In this document: positions 51,155-59,602 of the stretch, in pieces | How positions within the stretch are numbered: position 1 is the first letter of the stretch | How the letters are laid out: every line of letters starts with the position of its first letter | Assembly (NCBI GenBank): GCA_036308645.1 | Contig: JAXJVH010000022.1 | Coordinates: 5,869-69,868, forward strand | Direction of reading: 5' to 3' | Origin: RUG11462 sp036308645 | GTDB lineage: Bacteria > Bacillota > Clostridia > Oscillospirales > Acutalibacteraceae | Length of the DNA: 64,000 nt | Made by a program: the position numbers and the translations under genes | Notes under the pieces: model-generated | The model's database searches: none | Told to the model about the DNA's origin: nothing | What the model saw: the letters and a program-made list of their open reading frames with translations, nothing else

Positions 51155-51172
51155 AGTTAGTTAAGACTAACT
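51155..51172. promoter_or_regulatory. Palindromic operator, copy 2 (at the feo transcription start)
   Basis: AGTTAGT-TAAG-ACTAACT, starting 10 bases after the -10 box, ideal for a repressor to block initiation. The 7-4-7 layout resembles iron-dependent DtxR/IdeR-family sites, though the bases differ from the actinobacterial consensus. Confidence 0.7.
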
Positions 51173-51330
51173 TTATACAGATTTAATATTTACTGCAAAC
51201 AGTATAGTTACCGTCATAAATATTATCGGCAGTAATATACTTTTTAATGTATCAGAATTCATATTATATTATAAGTAAAAGTATTATTCAAATAATCAGC
51301 GGTTTAATAATTCTTTTTAGGGAGGACAAT

Positions 51331-51552
51331 ATGAGAACTTTGAAAGACGCTAAAGTCGGCGAAAAAGTAACTGTTTTAAAGTTGAACGGCGAAGGTCCGC
51401 TTAAACGCAGAATTATGGATATGGGCATTACTAAAGGAATAGAAATAATAATAAGAAAAGTAGCGCCGCTCGGCGACCCGCTTGAAATTTCGGTTCGAGG
51501 ATATGAGTTATCTCTTCGTAAAGCCGACGCCGAAATGATTGAAATAAACTAA
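51331..51552 (+). CDS. feoA: Ferrous iron transport protein A
   Basis: 73 residues from the ATG at 51331, with AGGGAGG upstream; the open frame starts earlier but without signals. SH3-like FeoA: TLKDAKVGEKVTVLKLNGEG, PLKRRIMDMGITKGIEIIIR, VAPLGDPLEISVRGYELSLR. Small cytoplasmic partner that is needed for FeoB function. It leads the operon; a short hairpin AGAGATC-GAAA-GGTCTCT with T-run (51554-51578) follows it and the third operator lies before feoB. Confidence 0.96.
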   Translation: MRTLKDAKVGEKVTVLKLNGEGPLKRRIMDMGITKGIEIIIRKVAPLGDPLEISVRGYELSLRKADAEMIEIN

Positions 51553-51586
51553 ACAGAGATCGAAAGGTCTCTTTTTTAAGAAAAAC

Positions 51587-51603
51587 AGTTAGTTAAAACT
51601 AAC
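51587..51603. promoter_or_regulatory. Palindromic operator, copy 3 (between feoA and feoB)
   Basis: AGTTAGT-TAAA-ACTAACA, 20 bases upstream of the feoB ATG and overlapping the region before its ribosome binding site (AAGGTGAGG). Repressor binding here could act as a roadblock to transcription entering feoB. Confidence 0.65.
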
Positions 51604-51622
51604 ACGAAGGTGAGGAACACAA

Positions 51623-53755
51623 ATGAGTTTGAAAATTGCGCTTGCGGGTAATCCTAATTGCGGCAAAACTACGCTTTTTAATATGCTTACCGGCTCTAAT
51701 CAATATGTCGGAAACTGGGCGGGAGTTACCGTAGAAAAAAAGGAAGGCAAGTTGAAAAAGGACGAGAGCGTTACCATAACCGACCTACCGGGTATTTATT
51801 CGCTTTCTCCATATACTCTTGAAGAAGTGGTTGCAAGAAATTACCTTGTAAACGAGCGCCCCGACGCAATACTCGATATTGTCGACGGCACTAACCTTGA
51901 GCGAAATCTGTATCTTACAACTCAATTATCCGAACTCGGCATACCCGTTGTAATCGCAATAAATATGATGGATGTTGTGGCAAAAAACGGCGACAGCATC
52001 AACACCGAAGAATTATCAAAAAAACTCGGTTGCAGAATTGTTGAAATTTCAGCGTTAAAAGGAACGGGTATCGAAGAAGCGGCAGACGTTGCCATTGAAA
52101 TGGCTAAAAAAGGCAAGCCTGTTCCAAGACACAACTTTTCGGGCGAGGTTGAACACGCCTTGGCGCATATTGAGGAGGCTGTACTTCACGATTTGCCTGC
52201 CGAACGGCAGCGTTGGTACGCTATTAAAATTTTTGAACGTGATGAAAGAGTTCAAAAAGCGCTCAAAATTCCGCAAAATACGCTTCAGCATATTGAAGAG
52301 GATATTAAAGTGGCGGAAGCGGTGCTTGATGATGATGCTGAAAGCATTATCACAAACGAACGTTACAACTACATAACCGCTATACTTAAAGATTGCTATA
52401 AAAAGAAAGACAGATATGCTCTTTCAACCTCTGATAAAATCGACAGAATTATTACAAACAGAATTTTGGCTATACCGATATTTATTGTCGCTATGTTTTT
52501 GGTTTATGCCATCTCAATCGGGACTGTGGGCGACTGGACGGTAGGCTTTATGAACGATACCCTGTTCGGTGAATGGATTATTCCGAGCGCAACCGATTGG
52601 CTGACGGGCATTAACTGTGCGCCGTGGCTTGTAAGTTTGATTTCCGACGGTATTTTAGGCGGAGTCGGCGCAGTTTTAGGCTTTGTTCCGCAGATGTTTA
52701 TTCTTTTCCTTTTGTTATCTATGCTTGAGGACTGCGGATATATGTCAAGAGTAGCGTTTATAATGGATAAAATTTTCCGAAAATTCGGACTTTCGGGAAA
52801 ATCATTTATCCCTTTGCTTGTCGCAACAGGCTGCGGCGTTCCGGGAATTATGGCTTCAAGAACCATTGACCAGGAACGTGACAGAAGAATGACGGTTATG
52901 ACAACAGGCTTTATCCCTTGCGGCGCTAAAATGCCTATGGTCGGACTTATCGCAGGAGCGCTTTTCGGAGGTAGCGCTTGGGTGGCAACCTCTGCTTATT
53001 TAATAGGAATAGGCGCAGTATTGATTTCCGGTCTTATTTTAAAGAAAACAAAGCCTTTTGCAGGCGAGGCGGCTCCTTTTGTAATGGAACTTCCGGCATA
53101 TCACGCTCCGGTCGCCGTTAACGTTTTCAGAACAACTTGGGACAGAGTTTGGTCGTTTATAAAACGTGCAGGTACGGTTATTTTAGCGGCAAGTATAATA
53201 GTCTGGTTGCTTAACAGCCTTTCATTCGAGGGCGGTTTACACTATATCGGCGAGGGCGATGAAAACTCTGTTCTTAATACAGTCGGCGGCGCTATAGCTA
53301 TAATATTCAAGCCTTTGGGATTCGGAAAATGGCAAGCCGCTGTGGCAACGCTTTTAGGCTTACTTGCAAAAGAAGAAATTGTAGGCGCTTTCGGTTCGTT
53401 CGATATGGGTACTGCAAAAGACGCTATCGGCGCGGTACTCGGCAACGGTATTTCGGCATATTCATTTATGATTTTCAATCTGCTTTGCGCCCCTTGTTTT
53501 GCTGCTATGGGTGCAATCAGAAGAGAGATGAACAGCGCTAAATGGACCGCCGCCGCTATCGGTTATATGTGTGCGTTTGCATATTCGATTTCGCTTATTG
53601 TTTATCAGATTGGTATGCTTATTTCGGGAGCAGGCTTTACAGTTTGGACTGCCGTTTCCTTTATAGTGCTTTTTGCACTTGTATATTTAATTTTCAGAAG
53701 AAATAAATACAATGATAATTCTTTGAAAGTAAAAGTCATTTCTCTTAAAAAATAA
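51623..53755 (+). CDS. feoB: Ferrous iron transporter B
   Basis: 710 residues. N-terminal G-domain: G1 GNPNCGKTTLFNMLTG (about 8-23), switch I NWAGVTVEKKEG, G3 DLPGIYSL, G4 NMMD, G5 SALKGTG; GDI helical domain (about 165-270); membrane domain from about 285 with the gate regions LLVATGCGVPGIMASRTIDQ and MTTGFIPCGAKMPMVGLIAG, each holding the conserved Cys, repeated later as LLAKEEIVGAFGSF and LCAPCFAAMGAIRREM. It imports Fe(II) in anaerobic conditions. Eight or more transmembrane helices. Starts after the third operator. The FeoB-associated peptide follows. Confidence 0.97.
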   Translation: MSLKIALAGNPNCGKTTLFNMLTGSNQYVGNWAGVTVEKKEGKLKKDESVTITDLPGIYSLSPYTLEEVVARNYLVNERPDAILDIVDGTNLERNLYLTTQLSELGIPVVIAINMMDVVAKNGDSINTEELSKKLGCRIVEISALKGTGIEEAADVAIEMAKKGKPVPRHNFSGEVEHALAHIEEAVLHDLPAERQRWYAIKIFERDERVQKALKIPQNTLQHIEEDIKVAEAVLDDDAESIITNERYNYITAILKDCYKKKDRYALSTSDKIDRIITNRILAIPIFIVAMFLVYAISIGTVGDWTVGFMNDTLFGEWIIPSATDWLTGINCAPWLVSLISDGILGGVGAVLGFVPQMFILFLLLSMLEDCGYMSRVAFIMDKIFRKFGLSGKSFIPLLVATGCGVPGIMASRTIDQERDRRMTVMTTGFIPCGAKMPMVGLIAGALFGGSAWVATSAYLIGIGAVLISGLILKKTKPFAGEAAPFVMELPAYHAPVAVNVFRTTWDRVWSFIKRAGTVILAASIIVWLLNSLSFEGGLHYIGEGDENSVLNTVGGAIAIIFKPLGFGKWQAAVATLLGLLAKEEIVGAFGSFDMGTAKDAIGAVLGNGISAYSFMIFNLLCAPCFAAMGAIRREMNSAKWTAAAIGYMCAFAYSISLIVYQIGMLISGAGFTVWTAVSFIVLFALVYLIFRRNKYNDNSLKVKVISLKK

Positions 53756-53767
53756 GGATTGAAAACT

Positions 53768-53941
53768 ATGGATTTGAATTTACCTACAATATTGATTTCA
53801 GCGGTAATTATTGCGGTGTTTTTGCTGATTGTGATAAAAGGCATAATTAACCGTAAACAAGGAAAATCCTCCTGCGGATGTAATTGCGAGGGTTGCGCTA
53901 TGAAAGGAAATTGCCATTCTAAAAACGAAGCGAAGAATTAG
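53768..53941 (+). CDS. FeoB-associated Cys-rich membrane peptide
   Basis: 57 residues from the ATG at 53768 (AAGGATT upstream; a TTG three codons earlier is possible). One transmembrane helix near the start (TILISAVIIAVFLLIVIKGI) followed by a basic stretch and CGCNCEGCAMKGNCH, the Cys cluster of the FeoB-associated Cys-rich family (sometimes called FeoC-like in Firmicutes). Likely binds iron or an Fe-S cluster at the inner face and aids FeoB. Third gene of the operon, 12 bases after feoB, closed by a strong terminator. Confidence 0.9.
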   Translation: MDLNLPTILISAVIIAVFLLIVIKGIINRKQGKSSCGCNCEGCAMKGNCHSKNEAKN

Positions 53942-53955
53942 AGTTAAATTTTAAA

Positions 53956-53994
53956 AACAGGGCTGTCTTTTTTAAAAAAGACAGCCCTGTTGTT
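53956..53994 (+). terminator. Terminator of the feo operon
   Basis: 18-base perfect arms (53956-53973 and 53974-53991) starting AACAGGGCTGTC, with the centre made of T then A runs, followed by T-rich sequence. Confidence 0.92.
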
Positions 53995-53996
53995 TT

Positions 53997-54191
53997 GGTT
54001 CTTTTGCAAAAGTTGGGATGTAGATTGGCTCCCTCTGACGAGAGAGCTGTCGAGCGAAGCGAGACTGAGGGAGAGAAAATCCAAAGTATTTAACTATCTT
54101 TATTCTTTCTCTCCTTCACGGCAAAGCCGTGCCGCCTCCCTCGTCAGAGGGAGGCGATAAGTGTTGAAACCCCAACATTAGGAATAGAACC
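53997..54191. mobile_element. MITE-like element, copy 2
   Basis: About 195 bases, same ends and inner inverted pair as the element at 15363-15567 and in the same orientation. It differs by small indels and substitutions, mainly in the AT-rich centre. It starts 5 bases after a terminator hairpin, as copy 1 does. The remaining gap to the AraC gene (54192-54266) holds nothing recognisable. Confidence 0.78.
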
Positions 54192-54266
54192 GTTATTTTT
54201 AATAATTGATATAAGGGAGCAGTGCTTATAAAGCGGTTTAGCGTGTTTTTGATTAGGAGGTTAAAT

Positions 54267-55148
54267 TTAATTATTGCTTTTTTCGGCATTAAGTTGTTCT
54301 TTATATTTTTTAGGTGAAATGCCGACTATTTTTTTAAATGCGGTTGAAAAATAATTCGCACTTGAATAGCCGCATATATTTGAAACCTCCTGTATAGTCA
54401 TATTGGTCATTTCAAAATATGCTTTTGCATCGTTTATTCTCAAAAAATTTATATATTCCGGCAAAGACATACCGCATTGTTTTTTAAAAAAATGACTGAT
54501 ATATGAAACGCTGCAATTTTGTCTTTTTGCCAATTCTTTAATAGTAATATTAGAAGTATAGTTTTTTTTGATATATGAAAGCAAACGAAGGTAAAAACTA
54601 TCATTATCATCGTATATCGGCACGTCTTTACCTTGCAGATAAGCAATTTCAATCATAGATAAAATTGGGCTGACAATTGTGCTGATTAATGATTTGGAAT
54701 ATGTCATTTCAGTAATGCAACTGTCAAAAAACACCTTCATATTATGAAAACCAACATTATATTTTTTGCAATGAGAATTAAGTAAATGTAACGCTTCGTT
54801 TTTATCGGTATAAAAATTACCTACAGCAACATATCCTACTTTGGACTTTCCGTTATAAATCGGAAAAATCAATTGGGTTACCCCTGCAAAACAAGTATAA
54901 TAAAAGGCTTCGTTTGCGGAGCATTGTTGAAAGCAATTATATTGTTCCTGCAAGCATAAACTTCTTGTTTCATCACCTACAATTTTTACTTGATGACAAA
55001 AAAGATTGTTGTGAGAATTACATTCTATTATGCGTGTGTGCAATAAGTAATCATCTTCGTCTAAAGGGTGTATTGTAATTTCAATATTGTATGTAGTATT
55101 AAGATATCTTATATAATCACATATTTCGTCAATTATATTAATACGCAT
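54267..55148 (-). CDS. PocR-sensor AraC-family transcriptional regulator
   Basis: 293 residues from the ATG at 55148 (GGAG 9 bases upstream; a TTG two codons earlier is too close). N-terminal PocR-like ligand domain (about 5-165): CHQVKIVGDETRSLCLQEQY, FYYTCFAGVTQLIFPIYNGK, VGYVAVGNFYTDKNEA. In PocR, Cys and His residues here bind a metal or small diol such as 1,2-propanediol. C-terminal AraC double HTH (about 190-290): ITIKELAKRQNCSVSYISHF, FKKQCGMSLPEYINFLRIND, and SNICGYSSANYFSTAFKKIV. No propanediol or other catabolic operon is adjacent, so its target lies elsewhere or beyond a lost segment. It transcribes leftward toward the MITE. Confidence 0.87.
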   Translation of the reverse strand: MRINIIDEICDYIRYLNTTYNIEITIHPLDEDDYLLHTRIIECNSHNNLFCHQVKIVGDETRSLCLQEQYNCFQQCSANEAFYYTCFAGVTQLIFPIYNGKSKVGYVAVGNFYTDKNEALHLLNSHCKKYNVGFHNMKVFFDSCITEMTYSKSLISTIVSPILSMIEIAYLQGKDVPIYDDNDSFYLRLLSYIKKNYTSNITIKELAKRQNCSVSYISHFFKKQCGMSLPEYINFLRINDAKAYFEMTNMTIQEVSNICGYSSANYFSTAFKKIVGISPKKYKEQLNAEKSNN

Positions 55149-55313
55149 TTGCAATTGCTCCTTATTTTATGAACTTATATTAACAATAAAAGAAACAAAT
55201 GTCAACACAAAAACTGCATTTTTTATTGAGTTTGGTGCATTTTTTTGTTACCAAGCTTGTTGGTGGTTTTAAGAAAAGAAGTATTTACAAAGTTTTGCTT
55301 TTGTTTCGAGGAT

Positions 55314-55348
55314 AAAAAAGACCTTGCAGAGTAAAATCTGCAAGGTCT
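55314..55348 (-). terminator. Terminator of the XRE-TPR gene
   Basis: AGACCTTGCAG / CTGCAAGGTCT with T-run on the minus strand. The 334-base gap 55149-55482 otherwise holds one copy of the repeat noted at 55386. Confidence 0.85.
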
Positions 55349-55385
55349 AAATTTAATTACCCATTAACAAATAAAATGTTCTTAT

Positions 55386-55410
55386 TTCATATCCTTGATT
55401 GCAGCCTGTG
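55386..55410 (-). repeat. Degenerate copy of the junction sequence at 56725 (possible old attachment site)
   Basis: Plus strand TTCATATCCTTGATTGCAGC then CTGTG. The sequence at 56725-56748, TTCATCCCTTAATTGCTGCC then TGTG, matches at about 20 of 25 positions. The latter is the point where the recombinase 3' end meets a gene fragment. In one minus-strand frame the 55.4-kb copy reads TPQAAIKDMK before a stop, the other TQAAIKG, so it may equally be a decayed gene end. Confidence 0.4.
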
Positions 55411-55482
55411 GTGTAAGGAAGAAATGTAGGAGTTTATTTGCAAAAATTCTCTATTGTCGTTCTCAGCAAATGATAACACAAA

Positions 55483-56412
55483 TTAATTTTTGTTTCTATC
55501 TTTTTCTCTGATTTCTTCCGCTCGTCTTACTACCATATCGGCTTCAACATCATAGCCTCTGCTACGATATATATCAGCCATTTTCATACATTCGTTCCAA
55601 GCCTTTTCAAATTTTCCCATTTCTTCATACAGACCGACTTTGCAATCCATTTCATCACAAAAGTATGTTCCGATTTCACCGGCTTTGTCATAATATTTCA
55701 AAGCTTCGTCGTATTTTTTAAGTTTTTTTGCAATATCACCGCCATGAATATACATTCTCCAATCATCGGAAAATTTCTTGATATTCTCTTTAAAAATGTT
55801 GTAAGCTTCATCAAATCTTTCTGCCCAAATAAGTGCAATCAGAAGATTGTCTGTTTCTCTCGGATTGCCTGGGTTTGATTCTGCTTTTTCTCGGAGTTCA
55901 GAAATTATTTCATCTTCTTTTTTCAGCAGAAAGAACATCCATATTCTCTGCATACAGGCAATGTGATAATTCTCAGGGTCTACATTCGGGTCGCCACTGA
56001 TTGCTTTGTCATACCATTCAACAGCAATATCACGGCAATAGTTCATCATATACATATGAATCCAACCGTACTGCCACTTGTCTGCAGTTGACATCTCACC
56101 CTTATTTATTAGCTTCTCGTATTCGATACGGCAACGCATAAAATCTTCGGGATCGTGGGATTCTTCATAAACTGATGCAAGACGCTGTGCATAGTTTTTG
56201 TAGGCGGTAGAATTCTTTTTATAGAAATCATCAACTGTTACTTCGTAGAATCTTGCTAATTCAGGCAAAGTCAAAACGTCGGGTAAAGTTGTTCCGCATT
56301 CCCAACGTGAAACGGTCTGCGGGTTAACATTCAGTTTTTCTGCAACCTGCTCTTGTGTCAATCCTTTTGCAAGACGGAATTTTTTAAGATTATCGCTAAA
56401 AATATTGTTCAT
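55483..56412 (-). CDS. XRE-family regulator with TPR-like C-terminal domain
   Basis: 309 residues from ATG 56412 (AAAGGTG upstream; ATG 56415 is equally possible). HTH at about 5-62: NLKKFRLAKGLTQEQVAEKL, NVNPQTVSRWECGTTLPDVL, LPELARFYEVTVDDFYKK. The rest is a set of TPR-like helical pairs (WYDKAISGDPNVDPENYHIA, DNLLIALIWAERFDEAYNIF, AKKLKKYDEALKYYDKAGEI, YEEMGKFEKAWNECMKMADI). HTH plus TPR recalls RRNPP peptide-sensing regulators, but no small signal-peptide gene is seen next to it. It is flanked by two related repeats and followed by its own terminator, which suggests it was acquired with mobile DNA. Confidence 0.85.
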   Translation of the reverse strand: MNNIFSDNLKKFRLAKGLTQEQVAEKLNVNPQTVSRWECGTTLPDVLTLPELARFYEVTVDDFYKKNSTAYKNYAQRLASVYEESHDPEDFMRCRIEYEKLINKGEMSTADKWQYGWIHMYMMNYCRDIAVEWYDKAISGDPNVDPENYHIACMQRIWMFFLLKKEDEIISELREKAESNPGNPRETDNLLIALIWAERFDEAYNIFKENIKKFSDDWRMYIHGGDIAKKLKKYDEALKYYDKAGEIGTYFCDEMDCKVGLYEEMGKFEKAWNECMKMADIYRSRGYDVEADMVVRRAEEIREKDRNKN

Positions 56413-56596
56413 CATTATCACCTTTTTCAATTTTTTCTCGAAGCTTCGATATGATTATATCACGCTAATATATATTTGATAATGTCTTATTTTGTGAATA
56501 CACTCTTATTTTATGTATATATATTAGCAAAGAAACAAATGATTTGTTAAACTAAGTGCATTTTATATTCCGAAAAGCAACCTGCCTGAAACAATA

Positions 56597-56633
56597 AAAC
56601 AAAAACTCCCCATATTCTTTCGAATACGGGGAG
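56597..56633 (-). terminator. Terminator of the interrupted gene at the element boundary
   Basis: CTCCCCATATTC / GAATACGGGGAG around TTTC with one mismatch pair, followed on the minus strand by TTTTTGTTTTATT. Confidence 0.85.
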
Positions 56634-56655
56634 CTGATTGCACATTTAATAGCTG

Positions 56656-56744
56656 TTATACAGCTACAACTTCTGTAGGAGAAGTCGCAAAACCCTTGAT
56701 TTTATTGGGGTTCAGCTTAATTCCTTCATCCCTTAATTGCTGCC
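56656..56744 (-). pseudogene. 3' fragment of a host gene cut by the integrative element
   Basis: In the frame ending at TAA 56658-56656 the minus strand reads LRDEGIKLNPNKIKGFATSP then TEVVAV, with no start codon, and it enters the recombinase 3' end, where the frame is lost. A terminator follows at the correct side. This is the expected picture when a serine recombinase inserts into the end of a gene. I do not recognise the protein; its 5' part should lie at the other end of the element, outside the window. Confidence 0.5.
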
Positions 56745-58472
56745 TGTGTCGCGCACGGGTTCACAAGCGGTTTGCTTATTTGGGTCGATAATAGTCGTGC
56801 TTTTGCGGCGTTTTCCCTCTGTTTTAAGGTGTAAGGGGTCGTTAGGATCACCGTCAAATCGCAGATACCAATCATAGCCGTCTTTGGACACTACAATCTT
56901 TTCAACAAAAGCCTCAACCACGCTGTCGGGGATGTCGCCGTCGGCGTCAAAGTCGGTGTATTGCTCTAATGCGTAACGCAGAACTTCAAGCTTTTCCTTG
57001 TAGTCGATAACGGGTTTGTTTTTGTTTTGCTCGGCCTCAAGCTCGGCAATTTTATTTTGCAATTCCATATGCTTTTGCTCGGCTTCGGTTTTGCGTTTCA
57101 TAAAATCGGCTTTATCAATTTCACCGTCTGAGCGCATCTCAATCAGGTTATCAATTCGGCGACTAACCCTTTCAAGCTCACGCTTGTAATCCTCAATTTG
57201 TGCGGAGTTGTCAACCGACTCCTCGGTGTCGGTAATATGCGCTTCAAGGATTGAGTTTGCGAGTTCTAAAACCTTGTCCTTTTGAGATAGATAGTTCTTG
57301 AAAATATACTTTGCCATCATTTGCAGTTTCCAAAGCGGCACCATTGGGGTTTTGCAATAGCCCTCTGTGGAAAGCCCACGCCTTTTTCGGCTTTCATAGG
57401 AGCCGTTATGCACAATGCTATAGCACAAATATGCGCCACCTTCGGGACCGTCACCGGGTTTCCACCTTCTAAGACTAAACCTGTGACCACACTCACAAAT
57501 CAGCAGCTTGCCCCAAACTACGGTTCTTGGATTTTTGCCGATTCTTTTTCCTGTTTTAATGCTTGGATTTTCGTTTCTTTTGCTTTCCATAATTGCCTGC
57601 ACCCTTTCAAAGTCTTCTACTGTAATAATTGGTTCGTGCTTGCCCTTGACCTGTAGTTTCTCAATTTCGCCGTGGTTTCGGATTTTCTTTTGGGTTAGAT
57701 AATCAGGAACGTATTCCTTTCGATAGGTGATAATGCCACAGTAAAAAGTGTTCTGTAATACGTGGGATATATTGGTCACGTGCCACGTATCTTTGCCCAT
57801 GGCGGTTTTTCGACCTCTGCGCTCTAACTCATTTTTAATTTGCATAAGCCCACAGCCGCTTAAATACATATCAAACATAAGCCGCACTGTTTCGGCTTGC
57901 TCGGGGTCAATAAGAAAATCTACCTGCTTTTTACCGCCATCAATTATTGTTTGGTGCCGCCTGTAGCCAAGAATATTTCCGTTGCCATAGAAAGTGCCGT
58001 TTTGCATAGAGGTTAACTGCCCACTTTTCACACGCACTGAGGTTTTGCGGCTTTCGTCTTGTGCCAATGTTGCCATAATGGTCAGTCGCAGCTCGCCGTC
58101 GCCATCAAATGTTTTAATGTTATCGTTTAGGAAATACACCTCAACGCCTTTGTCTTTCAGTTCGCGTGTATATTTCAAAGTGTCAACCGTGTTACGAGCA
58201 AATCGTGATACCTCACGGGTGATTATCATATCAAATTTTTTCTGCTTGGCATCCCGAATCATTTTCATAAACTGCGGTCGCTTTTCAGCAGAGGTACCTG
58301 TGATACCCTCGTCAATATATTGGCCCACAAGCTCCCATTCGGGACGGGCCGCCAAAATTGGCTTGTACCAATCAAGTTGGTTTTCAAGAGCGGATATCTG
58401 AGCCTCGTGTTCAGTGGAAACACGGGCATAAATTACCACCCGTCGTTTTCCAAAATCGGAATTTAATATCAT
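56733..58472 (-). CDS. Large serine recombinase (site-specific integrase)
   Basis: 579 residues. Resolvase domain at about 10-150 with catalytic Ser in VVIYARVSTEHE (about residue 19), Arg residues in MIITREVSRFARNTVDTLKY; recombinase domain at about 165-280 (GNGNILGYRRHQTI, VRLMFDMYLSGCGLMQIKNE); zinc beta-ribbon from about 325 (LLICECGHRFSLRRW, GYCKTPMV) and a long coiled coil about 430-495 (DYKRELERVSRRIDNLIEMR, AEQKHMELQNKIAELEAEQN) used for synapsis. It integrates and excises the element. Its 3' end overlaps the boundary at about 56740. The 61-residue gene upstream overlaps its start by 4 bases. Length is typical of TndX/Tn4451-type enzymes. Confidence 0.95.
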   Translation of the reverse strand: MILNSDFGKRRVVIYARVSTEHEAQISALENQLDWYKPILAARPEWELVGQYIDEGITGTSAEKRPQFMKMIRDAKQKKFDMIITREVSRFARNTVDTLKYTRELKDKGVEVYFLNDNIKTFDGDGELRLTIMATLAQDESRKTSVRVKSGQLTSMQNGTFYGNGNILGYRRHQTIIDGGKKQVDFLIDPEQAETVRLMFDMYLSGCGLMQIKNELERRGRKTAMGKDTWHVTNISHVLQNTFYCGIITYRKEYVPDYLTQKKIRNHGEIEKLQVKGKHEPIITVEDFERVQAIMESKRNENPSIKTGKRIGKNPRTVVWGKLLICECGHRFSLRRWKPGDGPEGGAYLCYSIVHNGSYESRKRRGLSTEGYCKTPMVPLWKLQMMAKYIFKNYLSQKDKVLELANSILEAHITDTEESVDNSAQIEDYKRELERVSRRIDNLIEMRSDGEIDKADFMKRKTEAEQKHMELQNKIAELEAEQNKNKPVIDYKEKLEVLRYALEQYTDFDADGDIPDSVVEAFVEKIVVSKDGYDWYLRFDGDPNDPLHLKTEGKRRKSTTIIDPNKQTACEPVRDTGSN

Positions 58473-58654
58473 TTATTTTCCTCCTTCTTTTGTTCTCCTT
58501 TTACAAATTCGCCAATGTCCACTAAATCGCTGTAATCTTCTAAAATGTTACGGAACATAAAGGCGGAAATTTTGCCGTCGCGGTATAGCTGTTCGATAAG
58601 CTTTAACGCGCCAAAAATCATAGCGGGATTTTTACCCATTTCAATTTTATCCAT
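58469..58654 (-). CDS. Small helical protein coupled to the recombinase (SHOCT-like)
   Basis: 61 residues: MGKNPAMIFGALKLIEQLYR, DGKISAFMFRNILEDYSDLV, DIGEFVKGEQKKEENK. The LIEQLYRDGKIS segment resembles the short helix-turn of SHOCT domains. GGAGG precedes the ATG, and its stop overlaps the recombinase start in ATGA, so the two are coupled. Such small proteins are common upstream of serine integrases in clostridial elements and may be excision or directionality factors, which is inference. Confidence 0.75.
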   Translation of the reverse strand: MDKIEMGKNPAMIFGALKLIEQLYRDGKISAFMFRNILEDYSDLVDIGEFVKGEQKKEENK

Positions 58655-58681
58655 AACTTTCCTCCTTTACAAATGTGCCGA

Positions 58682-59602
58682 TTAGCGTTCGCGGGCTTTT
58701 TGACGTTCTAAATGCTTGTAGTAACGCTTGCAAGCCTCAATCACAAAGGCTTCAAAGTCGCTTTCTTTGATTTGGGGAGCCACCGCTTGAATCTTCTCAT
58801 AATGAATCTTAAACATCGGCTTTTGGTTGGCTTTTTTCTCATTTAAAATCTCGGTTATGCTTTCGGGTGTAAGCCCTTGACCTTCGGTGCTCATTTTCTT
58901 AAACCGACATGCTTGGGATAAGTTCGGCGTGGCATCACATTCCGAAATTGCATCAACCAAATCTTGCTGCTCAATTTCATTAAGGTACGAAAGCTCAACC
59001 GCAGGGGTAAAAGCAATCCGCCCCTCATCAACCATATCTAACAACTGCTTGTTGAGATGGGTGAGGCGGATATATCTTTGAACTTGCCTACCGCTTTCAT
59101 CGGCAATATCATCACGCGACTTGTGGCCAACTTGTCCACAAGTTAAAATATCGCGTTTTCCTTGTTTGGAAAGCGCATCCATTTTCATCTTGTAAGCAAA
59201 TGCCTTTTCACTCGGTAAAATATGCTCTCGTTGGATATTGCTATCTACCATCGTAATGATAGCTTCCTCGCGCGTCATATCCTTAATAATAATTGGTAGT
59301 GTCGCTATACCAAGTGTTTCACACGCCGCTTTTCTGCGGTGCCCTGAAATCAGTTCGTATCGCTCTCCGTTCTGCCTAGCGAGACATGGCACCAAAACTC
59401 CATTCTCCGAAATACTTTTTACAAGATTTTGCATATCCTCATCATCCTTTACCGAAAAGGGATGACCCTCAAAACCGTCAATCAGGTCGAGTTCAATCTC
59501 CTCAACCTTCGGCTTTAATTCATCATCCCTCTCGGCTTGCGTTGTGAATAAACTATCCACACTGGTTAACATTCCTTCTACAGATTTAAATTTACTACTC
59601 AT
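58682..59602 (-). CDS. ParB/Spo0J-family protein of the mobile element
   Basis: 306 residues. ParB N-terminal domain at about 30-125: VEEIELDLIDGFEGHPFSVK, LVKSISENGVLVPCLARQNG, YELISGHRRKAACETLGIAT (CTP-binding GxRR-type motif, here GHRRKAA) and TREEAIITMVDSNIQREHIL. HTH at about 165-195 (SRDDIADESGRQVQRYIRLT). The C-terminal half ends in basic helices. On elements of this kind ParB-like proteins without ParA act in stabilisation or as regulators. No parA is seen here. The start overlaps the stop of the gene upstream by 4 bases. Confidence 0.92.
   Translation of the reverse strand: MSSKFKSVEGMLTSVDSLFTTQAERDDELKPKVEEIELDLIDGFEGHPFSVKDDEDMQNLVKSISENGVLVPCLARQNGERYELISGHRRKAACETLGIATLPIIIKDMTREEAIITMVDSNIQREHILPSEKAFAYKMKMDALSKQGKRDILTCGQVGHKSRDDIADESGRQVQRYIRLTHLNKQLLDMVDEGRIAFTPAVELSYLNEIEQQDLVDAISECDATPNLSQACRFKKMSTEGQGLTPESITEILNEKKANQKPMFKIHYEKIQAVAPQIKESDFEAFVIEACKRYYKHLERQKARER

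Noticed and set aside
51173..51330. Possible riboswitch in the feoA leader
   Set aside because: There is one imperfect hairpin (about 51195-51240) but nothing that matches a known metal riboswitch; the palindromic operators explain regulation better.
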